Shown: positions 7,955-17,138 of the stretch, in pieces
How positions within the stretch are numbered: position 1 is the first letter of the stretch
How the letters are laid out: every line of letters starts with the position of its first letter
Notes under the pieces: generated by a model
Told to the model about the DNA's origin: nothing
What the model saw: only the letters and a program-made list of their open reading frames with translations
Database searches by the model: none
DNA from: RGIG4708 sp045538875
GTDB lineage: Bacteria > Bacillota > Clostridia > UMGS1810
Direction: 5' to 3'
DNA length: 64,000 nt
NCBI GenBank assembly: GCA_045538875.1
Contig: JAZQEG010000017.1
Coordinates: forward strand, 1 to 64,000
Position numbers and translations under genes: made by a program

Positions 7955-10582
7955 TTACATATCTTTAATAGCAGCCTGAGCAGCAGCAAGACGAGCAATC
8001 GGAATACGGAATGGTGAACATGAAACATATGAGAGACCGATTGTGTGGCAGAATTCTACAGATACAGGGTCACCGCCGTGTTCACCGCAGATACCGCAGT
8101 GCATATCAGGGCGAACCTGTTTGCCAAGTTTAACTGCCATTTCCATAAGTTTGCCAACACCTGTCTGGTCGAGTTTAGCAAATGGGTCATTTTCAAAGAT
8201 TTTTGCATCATAGTAAGCATCAAGGAACTTACCAGCATCATCACGTGAGAAACCGTATGTCATCTGTGTAAGGTCGTTTGTACCAAAGCAGAAGAATTCA
8301 GCTTCTTTAGCAATGTCATCAGCTGTAAGACAAGCTCTTGGTATTTCAATCATTGTACCAACTTCGTATTTGAGGACAGTGCCGCTAGCTGCAATTTCAG
8401 CATCAGCTGTAGCAGCAACTGCTTCTTTAACGAATTTAAGTTCTTTAATATCGCCAACGAGCGGAATCATAATTTCAGGAACGATGTTCCAGTCAGCATG
8501 AGCTTTCTTAACATTGATAGCTGCACGGATAACAGCTTTTGTCTGCATCTTTGCAATTTCAGGATATGTTACTGCAAGACGGCAGCCACGGTGACCCATC
8601 ATTGGGTTAAACTCGTGGAGAGAATCAATGATAGCTTTGATGTCTTCAATAGATTTGCCCTGTGCTTTTGCAAGAGCAGCAATATCAGCTTCTTCTGTAG
8701 GAACAAACTCATGAAGCGGAGGATCAAGGAATCTGATTGTTACAGGATGTCCTTCGAGTGCTTCGTAAAGTTTTTCAAAGTCGCCCTGCTGATATGGGAG
8801 AATCTTTTCGAGAGCAATTTCTCTTTCTTCGATTGTATCAGCACAAATCATTTCACGGAATGCTGCAATTCTGTCTGCTTCAAAGAACATATGCTCGGTA
8901 CGGCAAAGACCAATACCCTCGGCACCAAGTTCTCTTGCTTTTTTAGCATCGGCAGGAGTATCAGCATTTGTACGAACCTGAAGTACTCTGAATTTGTCTG
9001 CCCATTCCATAATTCTGCCAAATTCGCCAGCGATTTCGGCATCAACTGTAGGAATAATACCATCATATATGTTACCTGTTGAACCATCGATTGAAATATA
9101 ATCGCCTTCAACAAATGTTTTGCCGCCAAGTGTGAATTTTTTGTTAGCCTCATCCATTTTGATGTCGCCACAGCCTGATACACAGCATGTACCCATACCA
9201 CGAGCAACAACGGCAGCGTGTGATGTCATACCACCGCGAACTGTGAGGATACCCTGTGAAGCTTTCATACCAGTGATATCTTCTGGTGAAGTTTCAAGAC
9301 GAACGAGAATAACCTTTTCGCCTCTTGAATTCCAGGCGTCTGCATCTTCTGCTGTAAATACAATTTTACCGCAAGCAGCACCAGGAGAAGCACCAAGACC
9401 TTTGCCCATAGGTGTAGCAGCTTTAAGAGCCTTAGCATCAAATTGTGGGTGAAGGAGTGTGTCGAGGTTACGTGGGTCTATCATAGCAACAGCTTTCTTT
9501 TCATCAATCATACCTTCATCAACGAGGTCACAAGCAATTTTGAGAGCAGCTTTTGCAGTTCTTTTACCATTACGTGTCTGAAGCATATAGAGCTTTCTGT
9601 TTTCGATAGTGAACTCCATATCCTGCATATCTCTGTAATGGTCTTCAAGTTTAGCACAAACTTTTTTAAATTCTGCAAATGCTTCTGGGAATTTTTCTTC
9701 CATTTCGGCAATTGGCATTGGAGTACGAACGCCGGCAACAACGTCTTCACCCTGTGCGTTAACAAGAAATTCACCCATAAGGCCCTTGTCACCAGTAGCA
9801 GGGTCACGTGTAAATGCAACACCTGTACCGCAATCGTCACCCATGTTACCAAATGCCATCATCTGTACGTTAACAGCTGTACCCCAAGAATAAGGGATAT
9901 CATTATCACGTCTGTATACATTTGCTCTAGGGTTGTCCCATGAACGAAATACCGCTTCAACAGCACCCATAAGTTGCTCCTTAGGATCGCTTGGGAAATC
10001 TTTGCCAATTTTGTTTTTATATTCTTCTTTAAACTGGCCTGCAAGAACCTTAAGGTCTTGTGCACTAAGCTCAATGTCCTGAGTTACGCCTTTAGCTTCT
10101 TTCATTTCGTCGATGAGCTCTTCAAAGTATTTTTTACCAACTTCCATTACTACGTCAGAATACATCTGGATGAATCTTCTGTAGCAGTCCCATGCCCATC
10201 TTGCATTGCCTGATTTTGCAGCCATTGTTTCAACAACGTCTTCGTTAAGGCCAAGGTTGAGGATTGTATCCATCATACCAGGCATTGATGCTCTTGCACC
10301 TGAACGAACTGAAACAAGAAGTGGATTTTCCTTGTCACCAAATTTTTTGCCACAGATTTTTTCCATTTCAATGATGTTTTTCATAATTTCAGCCTGAATT
10401 TCATCACTGATTTTGCGGCCATCTTCATAGTACTGAGTACAAGCTTCGGTAGAAACTGTAAAGCCCTGAGGTACAGGAAGACCGAGTTTTGTCATCTCAG
10501 CAAGGTTAGCACCCTTACCACCGAGAAGATTGCGCATTGAAGCATCGCCCTCGGAAAAAAGGTATACAAACTTTTTAGCCAT
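7955..10582 (-). CDS. ppdK: Pyruvate, phosphate dikinase
   Basis: An 875-residue enzyme that interconverts pyruvate, ATP and phosphate with PEP, AMP and pyrophosphate; many anaerobes use it in glycolysis. The N-terminal ATP-grasp region opens with KKFVYLFSEGDASMRNLLGG. The phosphohistidine domain carries GGMTSHAAVVARGMG (His near residue 454). The C-terminal PEP/pyruvate barrel has GLCRTEHMF and HCGICGEHGGDP with the catalytic Cys. Length matches the family. I chose ATG 10582 because GGAGGT lies 7 bases upstream; the ATG at 10597 overlaps that site and would add five foreign residues. A promoter-like pair lies just upstream. Codon use looks biased, as expected of a highly expressed gene. Confidence 0.97.
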   Translation of the reverse strand: MAKKFVYLFSEGDASMRNLLGGKGANLAEMTKLGLPVPQGFTVSTEACTQYYEDGRKISDEIQAEIMKNIIEMEKICGKKFGDKENPLLVSVRSGARASMPGMMDTILNLGLNEDVVETMAAKSGNARWAWDCYRRFIQMYSDVVMEVGKKYFEELIDEMKEAKGVTQDIELSAQDLKVLAGQFKEEYKNKIGKDFPSDPKEQLMGAVEAVFRSWDNPRANVYRRDNDIPYSWGTAVNVQMMAFGNMGDDCGTGVAFTRDPATGDKGLMGEFLVNAQGEDVVAGVRTPMPIAEMEEKFPEAFAEFKKVCAKLEDHYRDMQDMEFTIENRKLYMLQTRNGKRTAKAALKIACDLVDEGMIDEKKAVAMIDPRNLDTLLHPQFDAKALKAATPMGKGLGASPGAACGKIVFTAEDADAWNSRGEKVILVRLETSPEDITGMKASQGILTVRGGMTSHAAVVARGMGTCCVSGCGDIKMDEANKKFTLGGKTFVEGDYISIDGSTGNIYDGIIPTVDAEIAGEFGRIMEWADKFRVLQVRTNADTPADAKKARELGAEGIGLCRTEHMFFEADRIAAFREMICADTIEEREIALEKILPYQQGDFEKLYEALEGHPVTIRFLDPPLHEFVPTEEADIAALAKAQGKSIEDIKAIIDSLHEFNPMMGHRGCRLAVTYPEIAKMQTKAVIRAAINVKKAHADWNIVPEIMIPLVGDIKELKFVKEAVAATADAEIAASGTVLKYEVGTMIEIPRACLTADDIAKEAEFFCFGTNDLTQMTYGFSRDDAGKFLDAYYDAKIFENDPFAKLDQTGVGKLMEMAVKLGKQVRPDMHCGICGEHGGDPVSVEFCHTIGLSYVSCSPFRIPIARLAAAQAAIKDM

Positions 10583-10605
10583 TAAAGTTACCTCCATTAT
10601 AAATT

Positions 10606-10634
10606 TATATAATCACACAAAGATAATTGTACAA
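10606..10634 (-). promoter_or_regulatory. Probable SigA-type promoter of ppdK
   Basis: TTGTAC (10629-10634) and TATATA (10606-10611) on the minus strand are 17 bases apart, about 25 bases before the ppdK start. Both hexamers deviate from consensus. Confidence 0.45.
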
Positions 10635-10740
10635 TAAATTACAATAAAAATCCAGTGTTTTTATCTAAAAAGTTAAATTTTTACTAATTTTTTATACAAT
10701 TTACAAAAATAAATATATTTTTTTTGGTTTTATGTACATA

Positions 10741-11520
10741 TTACTGGTCAATTTGCAATATATTTTTAAAATAATCGTTAGATGCTGGCAAAATTTCCAT
10801 CTGATACTTCATATACTTTTCTGAAAGTGAGCTCAGTTCCATTGACGCTTGATTTGAAAGTTTTAGCGACAACACACTTCTAAAATCGGAGTTTTGTACA
10901 ACATACAGAGCCTTATATGCCTCAGATGACAACTCAAACAGCTCGGAATTTGAAACTTTGTGTACGCACTTGTCGCATACAACCATACCAGATGCCACAT
11001 CAAAATATTTAATGTTTTTGCTGTCACCGCAAGCCATACACGACATAATTGACGGCTCATATCCATTTTCACACACAGTTTTCATTTCAAAAATAAATTT
11101 AAATTTATGCAAACTATAATTAAAATTAACATCATCAGCATTGCATTTAGAAATAACAAACAATGTATTGAGTATAAAGCTAAAATATTCATCATCAAGA
11201 GGAAATTCATCGGGAATTGCATTTACTATATCACAGATGTATGTTGATAGTGCAACCTTTTGCACTGAGTTGCGTATTTCAAAAAAATTTTCGATAAGCT
11301 CTGCTCCTGCCGGATAGTACATACCTGTCCTTTTTTCCAGTACAAAATCGCTATAACAAAACAGCTGCATAGCTCCAAAATATTTATTTTTTTGACTTCG
11401 TATACCTTTTGCCATAACTGTAATTTTACCGCCCGTGCGGGTAAGAATTGTAAATATGCGATCGTTATCATTGAGGTTCAATACTTTTAGTATTAATCCC
11501 TTTGTCCTTATCTGTTCCAT
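10741..11520 (-). CDS. recO: DNA repair protein RecO
   Basis: A 259-residue RecO that loads RecA with RecR and anneals single strands during gap repair. It has an N-terminal OB fold (TKGLILKVLNLNDNDRIFTIL ... GGKITVMAKGIR) and a helical C-terminal domain. The latter contains a complete four-Cys zinc finger (CMACGDSKN ... GMVVCDKC, about residues 162-184). An ATG at 11568 would add 16 residues, but GGAGG five bases before the ATG at 11520 and the family pattern support 11520. The start lies inside the preceding YqzL-like ORF in a different frame, so the two may be translationally coupled. era-recO adjacency is typical of Firmicutes. Confidence 0.93.
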   Translation of the reverse strand: MEQIRTKGLILKVLNLNDNDRIFTILTRTGGKITVMAKGIRSQKNKYFGAMQLFCYSDFVLEKRTGMYYPAGAELIENFFEIRNSVQKVALSTYICDIVNAIPDEFPLDDEYFSFILNTLFVISKCNADDVNFNYSLHKFKFIFEMKTVCENGYEPSIMSCMACGDSKNIKYFDVASGMVVCDKCVHKVSNSELFELSSEAYKALYVVQNSDFRSVLSLKLSNQASMELSSLSEKYMKYQMEILPASNDYFKNILQIDQ

Positions 11521-11614
11521 CACAGCCTCCACAATTTTGTATGCCAGTATATTCAAGATAATGCTCAATTTTGCCTGTTAAAAAAAACTTGTCCCATAAT
11601 TGTTGCTCGTTCAT
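11468..11614 (-). CDS. YqzL-like micro-protein overlapping recO
   Basis: A 48-codon ORF with ATG at 11614, preceded by CGGAGTG at suitable distance. It reads MNEQQLWDKFFLTGKIEHYL and so on, ending TGA at 11468-11470. The pattern Leu-Trp-x-x-Phe-x-x-Thr-Gly-x-Ile-x-x-Tyr-Leu matches the small YqzL family, which sits between era and recO in Bacillus and Clostridia. The position is the same here. The last 53 bases overlap the 5' end of recO in another frame and encode a Gly/Cys then Lys-rich tail that may not be conserved. The function of YqzL is unknown. Assignment rests on pattern and synteny, not on a search. Confidence 0.75.
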   Translation of the reverse strand: MNEQQLWDKFFLTGKIEHYLEYTGIQNCGGCDGTDKDKGINTKSIEPQ

Positions 11615-11685
11615 ATTATCACTCCGTAAAATTTATTATATTTATATAATAACCTTTTACGTAGTTAATATTTCGGTAAAATTTG

Positions 11686-12585
11686 TTACTGCTCTGTAAG
11701 TCCAAGCTCCTTCATAAGACTGTTAGAATTGCGCCAATCCTGCTTAACCTTTACCCAAAGCTCAAGAAACACCTTAGCGTCAAGCATTTTTTCACACTCT
11801 ATGCGTGCATTTGTGCCAATTCGCTTGAGCATAGTCCCGCCTGCACCTATAATAATACCCTTGTGCGACGCCTTTTCACAGTAAATGTTTGCCGATATGC
11901 TGTATGTTGGCTTATCGTCGTTGTTATTGTACTTCATTTTTATAATTTCTACCGCAGTTCCATGAGGTACCTCCTTGTCAAGAAGGCGAAGCATCTTTTC
12001 TCTAATTATTTCAGCAACAATTTCTTTTTCCTGCTGATCTGTCACCATATCTTCTGGATAATACATCGGACCTTCCTCAAGATGACTCTTTATTACATTT
12101 TTAAGTTCATCAATACCAACACCGCTTTTTGCACTTATAGGCACAATATCGGCAAAATCTTTATATTTGCTGTAAAAATCAATAACAGGAAGCAGTTCAT
12201 CTTTGCGCACTGTATCTGCTTTGTTTATAATTAAAACCGTTGGAATATTTCCTGTTTTTTGCAATATAATTTCTTCATTTTTGGTGCACGAAGCAATGGG
12301 TTCTACAACCATCAAAAGCACATCCACATCTGCAATTGTGTCGCTCACCGCTTTAATCATATTTTCGCCAAGCTTGTTTTTAGGCTGATGAAAACCCGGA
12401 GTATCCAAAAATACAACCTGTGAATTTTCATCTGTCATAATAGCAAGAATTTTGCCTCTTGTTGTTTGCGGCTTTGGTGAAATTATTGCAATTTTTTGCC
12501 CTATTAATTTGTTTAAAAGTGTAGATTTGCCCACATTTGGTCTGCCTATAATGCCTACATATCCCGACTTAAATTTATTTGTCAC
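11686..12585 (-). CDS. era: GTPase Era
   Basis: A 299-residue essential GTPase that binds the 3' end of 16S rRNA and aids 30S maturation. The GTPase domain shows G1 GRPNVGKST, G3 DTPGF and G4 NKAD. The C-terminal KH domain contains GIIIGAGGTMLKRIG and ends ELWVKVKQDWR, the usual Era finish. A TTG at 12600 is in frame, but it overlaps the GGAGG ribosome-binding site. I chose the GTG at 12585, 8 bases after GGAGG. This GTG overlaps the end of dgkA by 11 bases (GTGA arrangement), which suggests coupled translation in the ybeY-dgkA-era unit. Confidence 0.95.
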   Translation of the reverse strand: MTNKFKSGYVGIIGRPNVGKSTLLNKLIGQKIAIISPKPQTTRGKILAIMTDENSQVVFLDTPGFHQPKNKLGENMIKAVSDTIADVDVLLMVVEPIASCTKNEEIILQKTGNIPTVLIINKADTVRKDELLPVIDFYSKYKDFADIVPISAKSGVGIDELKNVIKSHLEEGPMYYPEDMVTDQQEKEIVAEIIREKMLRLLDKEVPHGTAVEIIKMKYNNNDDKPTYSISANIYCEKASHKGIIIGAGGTMLKRIGTNARIECEKMLDAKVFLELWVKVKQDWRNSNSLMKELGLTEQ

Positions 12586-13039
12586 TTGTTTTTCCTCCAA
12601 AATTAAAAATAATACCGCTTATGTAAGCAATACACACCGCAGCGTATGCCCAAAACCATGGATTTTTTATGTAATCAAGCAATACATACCAAAAGTTGCC
12701 GTTGTCATAAAACAATATTATACCTGTAAGTGATGCGGTAATTGCAGAAATAAGCACTGCAGCAGCACACACATCTTTTGCAATTTTTGCAAGTATGCTG
12801 TACTTGCTTGTTACCATATCAACAACAGCCTCAAGGGCAGTGTTAAACATTTCGGAAATAAGCACAAATACAATTGTAAAAAGCAATATAAGCTTTTGAC
12901 TGCCGTCAAGGCTGTACTTTTGGGCAAGCAAAAATGCAGTAAGTGCAGCCGCCGTGTGAAATCTAAAATTACGCTGTGTTTTTATGCAGTACCACAGCCC
13001 GTCAAATGCGTATTTAAAGCTTAATAAAAATTTTTTCAC
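12575..13039 (-). CDS. dgkA: Diacylglycerol/undecaprenol kinase family protein
   Basis: A 154-residue membrane kinase of the bacterial DgkA family. Gram-positive members phosphorylate undecaprenol, recycling the peptidoglycan lipid carrier. Signature residues appear in SEMFNTALEAVVDMV (the catalytic and metal Glu/Asn pair) and KDVCAAAVLI. Three family transmembrane helices are present. An extra hydrophobic segment near the C-terminus (about 120-148) makes it some 30 residues longer than the 120-130 usual. GTG starts at 13048 and 13039 are both possible; AAGGTG is better placed for 13039. It sits between ybeY and era, as in many Clostridia. Confidence 0.9.
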   Translation of the reverse strand: MKKFLLSFKYAFDGLWYCIKTQRNFRFHTAAALTAFLLAQKYSLDGSQKLILLFTIVFVLISEMFNTALEAVVDMVTSKYSILAKIAKDVCAAAVLISAITASLTGIILFYDNGNFWYVLLDYIKNPWFWAYAAVCIAYISGIIFNFGGKTSDK

Positions 13040-13054
13040 TAAAATCACCTTTTC

Positions 13055-13540
13055 TCATCTTGTAAGTCCGAGCAACTCAAGGGCTGCCTCTTCCTTTTGA
13101 CGCATTATTATGCGCTCGTCCTCGGTTTCGTGGTCGTAGCCAAGTAAATGCAAAACAGAATGACAAACCAAAAAGCCAATTTCACGTTCAAGCGAATGAC
13201 CATACTCTATGCTTTGCTCCTTTGCCTTTTGGGCAGAGAGTACTACATCTCCCAAAATAAGCTTTCCTTCGTAATAATCTCCGCAATTTTGTATCATATT
13301 GCCATTTTCAAATTCGACCACCGGAAACGAAAGTACATCTGTAGGTCTATTAATACTTCTAAATTCATTATTAAGCTGATGTATCTGATTGTTGTCTACA
13401 ATTGTAACACTTACCATACACGCTTTGTCAAAGCCTTCACACTCAAGTGTTTTACTTACAACACTTTTGATAATGTTATTTATTTCATCGCTAATTTCAA
13501 CAGCATCCTGCTCATTTTCCAAAGTGATATTAACGTCCAT
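13055..13540 (-). CDS. ybeY: Endoribonuclease YbeY (16S rRNA maturation)
   Basis: A 161-residue metal-dependent endoribonuclease needed for 16S rRNA 3' end processing and ribosome quality control. The zinc site HSVLHLLGYDH (the three-His family motif) lies at about residues 128-138. The conserved RPTDVLSFP lies upstream at about 65-73, and GDVVLS in the middle is also typical. The ATG has GGAG 8 bases upstream. The gene begins 3 bases after the phoH stop, an arrangement found throughout Firmicutes, and ends 15 bases before dgkA. Confidence 0.96.
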   Translation of the reverse strand: MDVNITLENEQDAVEISDEINNIIKSVVSKTLECEGFDKACMVSVTIVDNNQIHQLNNEFRSINRPTDVLSFPVVEFENGNMIQNCGDYYEGKLILGDVVLSAQKAKEQSIEYGHSLEREIGFLVCHSVLHLLGYDHETEDERIIMRQKEEAALELLGLTR

Positions 13541-13543
13541 GTT

Positions 13544-14530
13544 TTATCTCCTATCAGCATTTTTCTTTTGTCTGTTTTCGGCAATTTTTGCATCACGTTT
13601 TTCGTATGCTCTTATAATTTGCTGTACAAGCCTGTGGCGAACAACATCACGGTCGGTAAGATAGCAAAAGGCAATGTCATCCATATTTTTAAGTACACCA
13701 ATAACATCCTTAAGTCCTGATTTTTTGCCATCTGGCAAATCCATTTGCGTTATATCGCCTGTAACAATGGCTTTTGAATTAAAGCCAATACGAGTCAAAA
13801 ACATTTTCATTTGCTCAGGAGTTGTATTTTGGGCTTCATCAAGAATAATAAAACTGTCATCAAGTGTCCTTCCTCGCATATATGCAAGCGGTGCAACCTC
13901 AATGGCACCTTTTTCTACAAGGCGGGTATATGTTTCCATACCAAACATTTCGTAAAGGGCATCATATAGCGGCCTAAGGTACGGATCCACCTTGCTTTGC
14001 AAATCACCAGGCAAAAAACCAAGCTTTTCGCCGGCTTCTATTGCCGGACGTGTTAAAATTATTCTGTTAATTTGCTTATTTTTAAATGCTGTTACTGCCA
14101 TTGCAACAGCCAAATACGTTTTACCCGTACCTGCAGGGCCTATACCAAATGTAATTGTATTGTTTTTTATTGCGTCAACATATGCCTTTTGACCCATTGT
14201 TTTGCTTTTAATTGGCTTGCCGTTTGAATTTACGCATATGCAGTCTGCCCCGTACAGTGCGGTGGTATCAACGCCCTCCATTGCCATGGAAATTGCATAC
14301 AAAACTGTTTGTTCACTAAGTGGCTCGCCATTGTCTATTAAATCAGAGAGTTTGTTTATGGCATCAACGGCCATATTAACATTGCACTCATCGCCGCAGA
14401 TTTTTATATTGGAATCTCTGTTTACAATTTTTACATTTAGCTTGTTTTGAATTTCCTTTATATTTTTGTCAAACTGGCCAAATATTGAAATTACCTTTTC
14501 AATATTGTTAAACATCATTGTTTTTTCCAT
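13544..14530 (-). CDS. phoH: PhoH family ATPase
   Basis: A 328-residue PhoH/PhoL-type P-loop NTPase, linked by context in many bacteria to ribosome maturation with YbeY and Era. It has an N-terminal KH-like region (IFGQFDKNIKEIQNKLNVKI). The ATPase has Walker A GPAGTGKT (about residues 131-138), Walker B SFIILDEAQN and sensor TGDITQMDLP. I chose ATG 14530 because GGAGG lies 6 bases upstream; the in-frame GTG or ATG further out would begin inside yqfD without family support. The start overlaps the end of yqfD by 23 bases, so the two are translated as a coupled pair. Confidence 0.95.
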   Translation of the reverse strand: MEKTMMFNNIEKVISIFGQFDKNIKEIQNKLNVKIVNRDSNIKICGDECNVNMAVDAINKLSDLIDNGEPLSEQTVLYAISMAMEGVDTTALYGADCICVNSNGKPIKSKTMGQKAYVDAIKNNTITFGIGPAGTGKTYLAVAMAVTAFKNKQINRIILTRPAIEAGEKLGFLPGDLQSKVDPYLRPLYDALYEMFGMETYTRLVEKGAIEVAPLAYMRGRTLDDSFIILDEAQNTTPEQMKMFLTRIGFNSKAIVTGDITQMDLPDGKKSGLKDVIGVLKNMDDIAFCYLTDRDVVRHRLVQQIIRAYEKRDAKIAENRQKKNADRR

Positions 14531-15737
14531 CAATATCCTCCGTATATGTTTGTGGTTTTGTGAGCGGTTTATATCTTGCAATGTCCTCAATACACTCAAT
14601 TGTAACCGTTACACATACATTGCCGCTTTCGTTTATATAATAGCTGTGCTCAGTGTTTTGAATAAGTGCGTTGTTTGTGTATGTTTGAATTTTAAGTATG
14701 TTTGCAAGAACATTTAATGCACTCAAGGCAACCTCATTGTCATCAATTGATTTTCTATCTTCTATTATCTCATAATATGTGCAAATTGTAAATGATAAAT
14801 TTAAAATATCCGAAATTTTTTTGATGCTGGTTTCTTTGTCAAAATTAATATATTCTATATCCTTTTTACTGCCAAATGGCAGGCTAACATTGCCTATATT
14901 AAGCATATATCGTTTTTGCTTGTTGCCAGTGCGGTATCTGTCAATTTTTGTGTGATTATACTCGCCTGATATCCTATACCATGTTTTTGCTGTAACAATT
15001 CCATCGGCATGAATATATCTTATGTTATCAGACAAAGTTTCGGACATTCCGCTGATTAACAAATCGCCCTCTTTAACTACATCACCCGGATGCACAATTT
15101 GTCTGCCGTACCTTGGCATTACCTCTATTATAACACCATCTGTCGATGCAACACAGTTAGAATAATCGGTGCTGTCGGCAATTTGAGGTACGGGTGTTCT
15201 TTCTTTTACCTTAACATATGCCTTGGTACCTTTAATATCAATCCAAATCCACGAAAGCTTATTGTTATTTTTTAATATATTTTGCTGTATTTCCTTTATA
15301 TTTATATTATGTACAAATTTACCCTTTTTAAAATCCGCATCATTTAAAATACGCATAACTTCAATATCAGAAATTTCCTCGTTGCCGTCAATATATATTT
15401 GCGTAACAAATGATGTAAACATACTCACACATAACAAAAAAAGCAGAAAACCTGCTGCAAAGAATTTTCTGCTTTTGATTTTTCTTAATTTTGATGGCAC
15501 TCCTCTTTTACTATTTACAGTAACTTCGGCATGCAATTTATCTGCTATTAGCATAAAATCATTGTATTGATATTCATATATACATATTTTTAAAGTAATT
15601 GTGTCAAAACGCTTGATTTTCCATATGTGTATACCATCTTTTGCACAATAGCTCAGCAGTTTTCCGATGTCTGCACATACAACGTCAATGCAAACATATC
15701 CAAATATATATCTGTATATTCTAATCACACCCTTCAA
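14508..15737 (-). CDS. yqfD: Sporulation protein YqfD
   Basis: A 409-residue membrane protein of the YqfD family, made in the mother cell under SigE in Bacillus and needed for efficient sporulation; its biochemical role is unknown. The N-terminal domain (GYVCIDVVCADIGKLL, then IHIWKIKR) is followed by one transmembrane helix near residues 92-112. A long extracytoplasmic part contains the conserved IDIKGTKAYVKVKER and NCVASTDGVIIEV. The start is uncertain: TTG at 15737 and GTG at 15728 both lie within the last codons of yqfC, so reinitiation by the yqfC-translating ribosome is likely. The C-terminus overlaps phoH. Confidence 0.9.
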   Translation of the reverse strand: MKGVIRIYRYIFGYVCIDVVCADIGKLLSYCAKDGIHIWKIKRFDTITLKICIYEYQYNDFMLIADKLHAEVTVNSKRGVPSKLRKIKSRKFFAAGFLLFLLCVSMFTSFVTQIYIDGNEEISDIEVMRILNDADFKKGKFVHNINIKEIQQNILKNNNKLSWIWIDIKGTKAYVKVKERTPVPQIADSTDYSNCVASTDGVIIEVMPRYGRQIVHPGDVVKEGDLLISGMSETLSDNIRYIHADGIVTAKTWYRISGEYNHTKIDRYRTGNKQKRYMLNIGNVSLPFGSKKDIEYINFDKETSIKKISDILNLSFTICTYYEIIEDRKSIDDNEVALSALNVLANILKIQTYTNNALIQNTEHSYYINESGNVCVTVTIECIEDIARYKPLTKPQTYTEDIDGKNNDV

Positions 15738-16044
15738 AACTGATTGACTTAATTTTTCCTTCTATTTGTATAAATTTTTCGTTAATCAATTTTATACCAA
15801 AGCCGTACCCGATTACAACTATATTATTTGTTTTTGTATTTATGCTTATTTTGTTGTCGTCATACTCCAAAATTTCAACAAAATTATTAATTTGTATTAT
15901 ATTATTTGAAATGACACTTATTCCTGATGTTTCAGAACTTATCTCAGGAACATCCATAGAATTTGCCAGATAATCCATAAGTTTGATAAATACCACATCC
16001 CTTAAACAATTTATGATTAAAACAGATTTTGTATGAATAAACAT
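15721..16044 (-). CDS. yqfC: Sporulation protein YqfC
   Basis: A small protein (107 codons from ATG 16044) of the YqfC family, always paired with YqfD in spore formers. The body from about residue 23 (MDYLANSMDVPEI) matches the family: a short helix, then ISVISNNIIQINNFVEILEY and the closing IQIEGKIKSISFEG. Family members are about 90 residues, so the first 15-22 residues may not be translated. No convincing ribosome-binding site precedes the ATG at 16044. A GTG at about 15999 after AAGGGA and the ATG at about 15978 are alternatives. It overlaps yqfD by 17 bases. The ylbJ gene diverges immediately upstream. Confidence 0.82.
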   Translation of the reverse strand: MFIHTKSVLIINCLRDVVFIKLMDYLANSMDVPEISSETSGISVISNNIIQINNFVEILEYDDNKISINTKTNNIVVIGYGFGIKLINEKFIQIEGKIKSISFEGCD

Positions 16045-16060
16045 ATTATCGGTGATGTTA

Positions 16061-17077
16061 ATGTCTAAACTTAAAAAAATATGTGTTTATGCTACTTGTT
16101 TGTGCTTTGTATATTTTATGTGTAATAATTTTGACTTAATAGCCCAAGCAGTTAAAAAATCAGTATCTCTTTGCATATCTGTAATTGTGCCATCGCTTTT
16201 TCCTTTTTTTATTATATCAGAATTTCTCATTTGCTTTGCACCGAGCCATTACGGAAAAGTAGTTGAAGGTATATATGAAAAGCTTTTTAAATTTTCAAAA
16301 AGTACAATTCCAATATTTATAAGCGGTATTATTTGTGGTTATCCTGTCGGTGCAGCGGGAGTATGTTTGGCATACCAATCTGGTATGCTATCAAAATCTG
16401 ATGCCGAGGACCTTGTATGCTTTACTAACAATTCGGGCCCTTTGTTTGTAATATGTGCGGTAGGCGGCGCAATGCTCGGCAGTATCAAAACAGGGGTGAT
16501 ACTTTACATTATACATATTGCCTCGGCAATAATTACAGGTATAATTATTGGCATAGGAAGAAAAAGTATCAACAATAAATTTTTAAGTTTTAAAACAAAA
16601 ACTGTTGACCCGTGCATAATAGAAAATGCTTTTTTTAAGTGTATAAAAATATCAGGTTGTGTAATAATTTTTTCAATAGTATCCTTATTTGTTCAAAAAA
16701 TACTCAACAACAAATTAGGAATTATTATATGTTCGTTGTTGGAAATCACAAATGGTATACATTTAATAATTCCCTCATTTAAAGCACATACTGCCTTATG
16801 TATTATTTCTTTTTTACTAAGCTTTTCGGGCATATCGGTGCTTATTCAGGTGCTTACAGTAACACAGGGAAAATTGTCGTTAAAAAAATATTTTATATAC
16901 AAATTAATAAGCGGATTAATATCTGCTATTTTAACCTCCGTTTATGCAATGCACACAAAGCATCAGTATTATATATATAATATGAAATCAATTAACATAC
17001 TGTTACCCGTTATGATAACAACTACATTTATTTTATTATTTTTAAGTTTATTATTAAAAAGCCGTAATTGGCGTTAG
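16061..17077 (+). CDS. ylbJ: Sporulation integral membrane protein YlbJ-like
   Basis: A protein of about 338 residues with some eight hydrophobic segments, related to the nucleoside-recognition (Gate) domain and to YlbJ. In Bacillus YlbJ is a SigE-dependent protein required for sporulation, and homologues have been tied to import of spore components; the substrate here is unknown. Signature stretches are IVPSLFPFFIISEFL, ISGIICGYPVGAAG and CFTNNSGPLFVI (the conserved Asn-Asn-Ser-Gly-Pro). Starts at GTG 16052, ATG 16055 and ATG 16061 are in frame. I prefer 16061 because GGTGAT is best placed for it. It is divergent from yqfC-yqfD, so this is a small sporulation gene cluster. A bidirectional terminator follows. 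Confidence 0.85.
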   Translation: MSKLKKICVYATCLCFVYFMCNNFDLIAQAVKKSVSLCISVIVPSLFPFFIISEFLICFAPSHYGKVVEGIYEKLFKFSKSTIPIFISGIICGYPVGAAGVCLAYQSGMLSKSDAEDLVCFTNNSGPLFVICAVGGAMLGSIKTGVILYIIHIASAIITGIIIGIGRKSINNKFLSFKTKTVDPCIIENAFFKCIKISGCVIIFSIVSLFVQKILNNKLGIIICSLLEITNGIHLIIPSFKAHTALCIISFLLSFSGISVLIQVLTVTQGKLSLKKYFIYKLISGLISAILTSVYAMHTKHQYYIYNMKSINILLPVMITTTFILLFLSLLLKSRNWR

Positions 17078-17103
17078 CAAACTACACAAAACACATATAT
17101 AAA

Positions 17104-17138
17104 TATAAAAAAATAAGGCATTAAATGCCTTATTTTTA
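17104..17138. terminator. Bidirectional terminator between ylbJ and yabE-like gene
   Basis: A perfect 10-bp stem, AAATAAGGCA (17111-17120) with its complement at 17126-17135, has a TTAAA loop. It is flanked by A runs on the left and T runs on the right and serves both convergent genes. Confidence 0.85.

Noticed and set aside
8498..9082. Long ORFs on the plus strand opposite ppdK (for example 194 codons)
   Set aside because: Cys- and Phe-rich shadows of a strongly biased coding sequence on the other strand, with no ribosome-binding site.
10583..10597. Longer ppdK start (five extra residues)
   Set aside because: That ATG overlaps the GGAGGT site serving ATG 10582.
14508..14530. Frameshift between yqfD and phoH
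   Set aside because: Both proteins are complete; the overlap is an ordinary coupled start with GGAGG before phoH.
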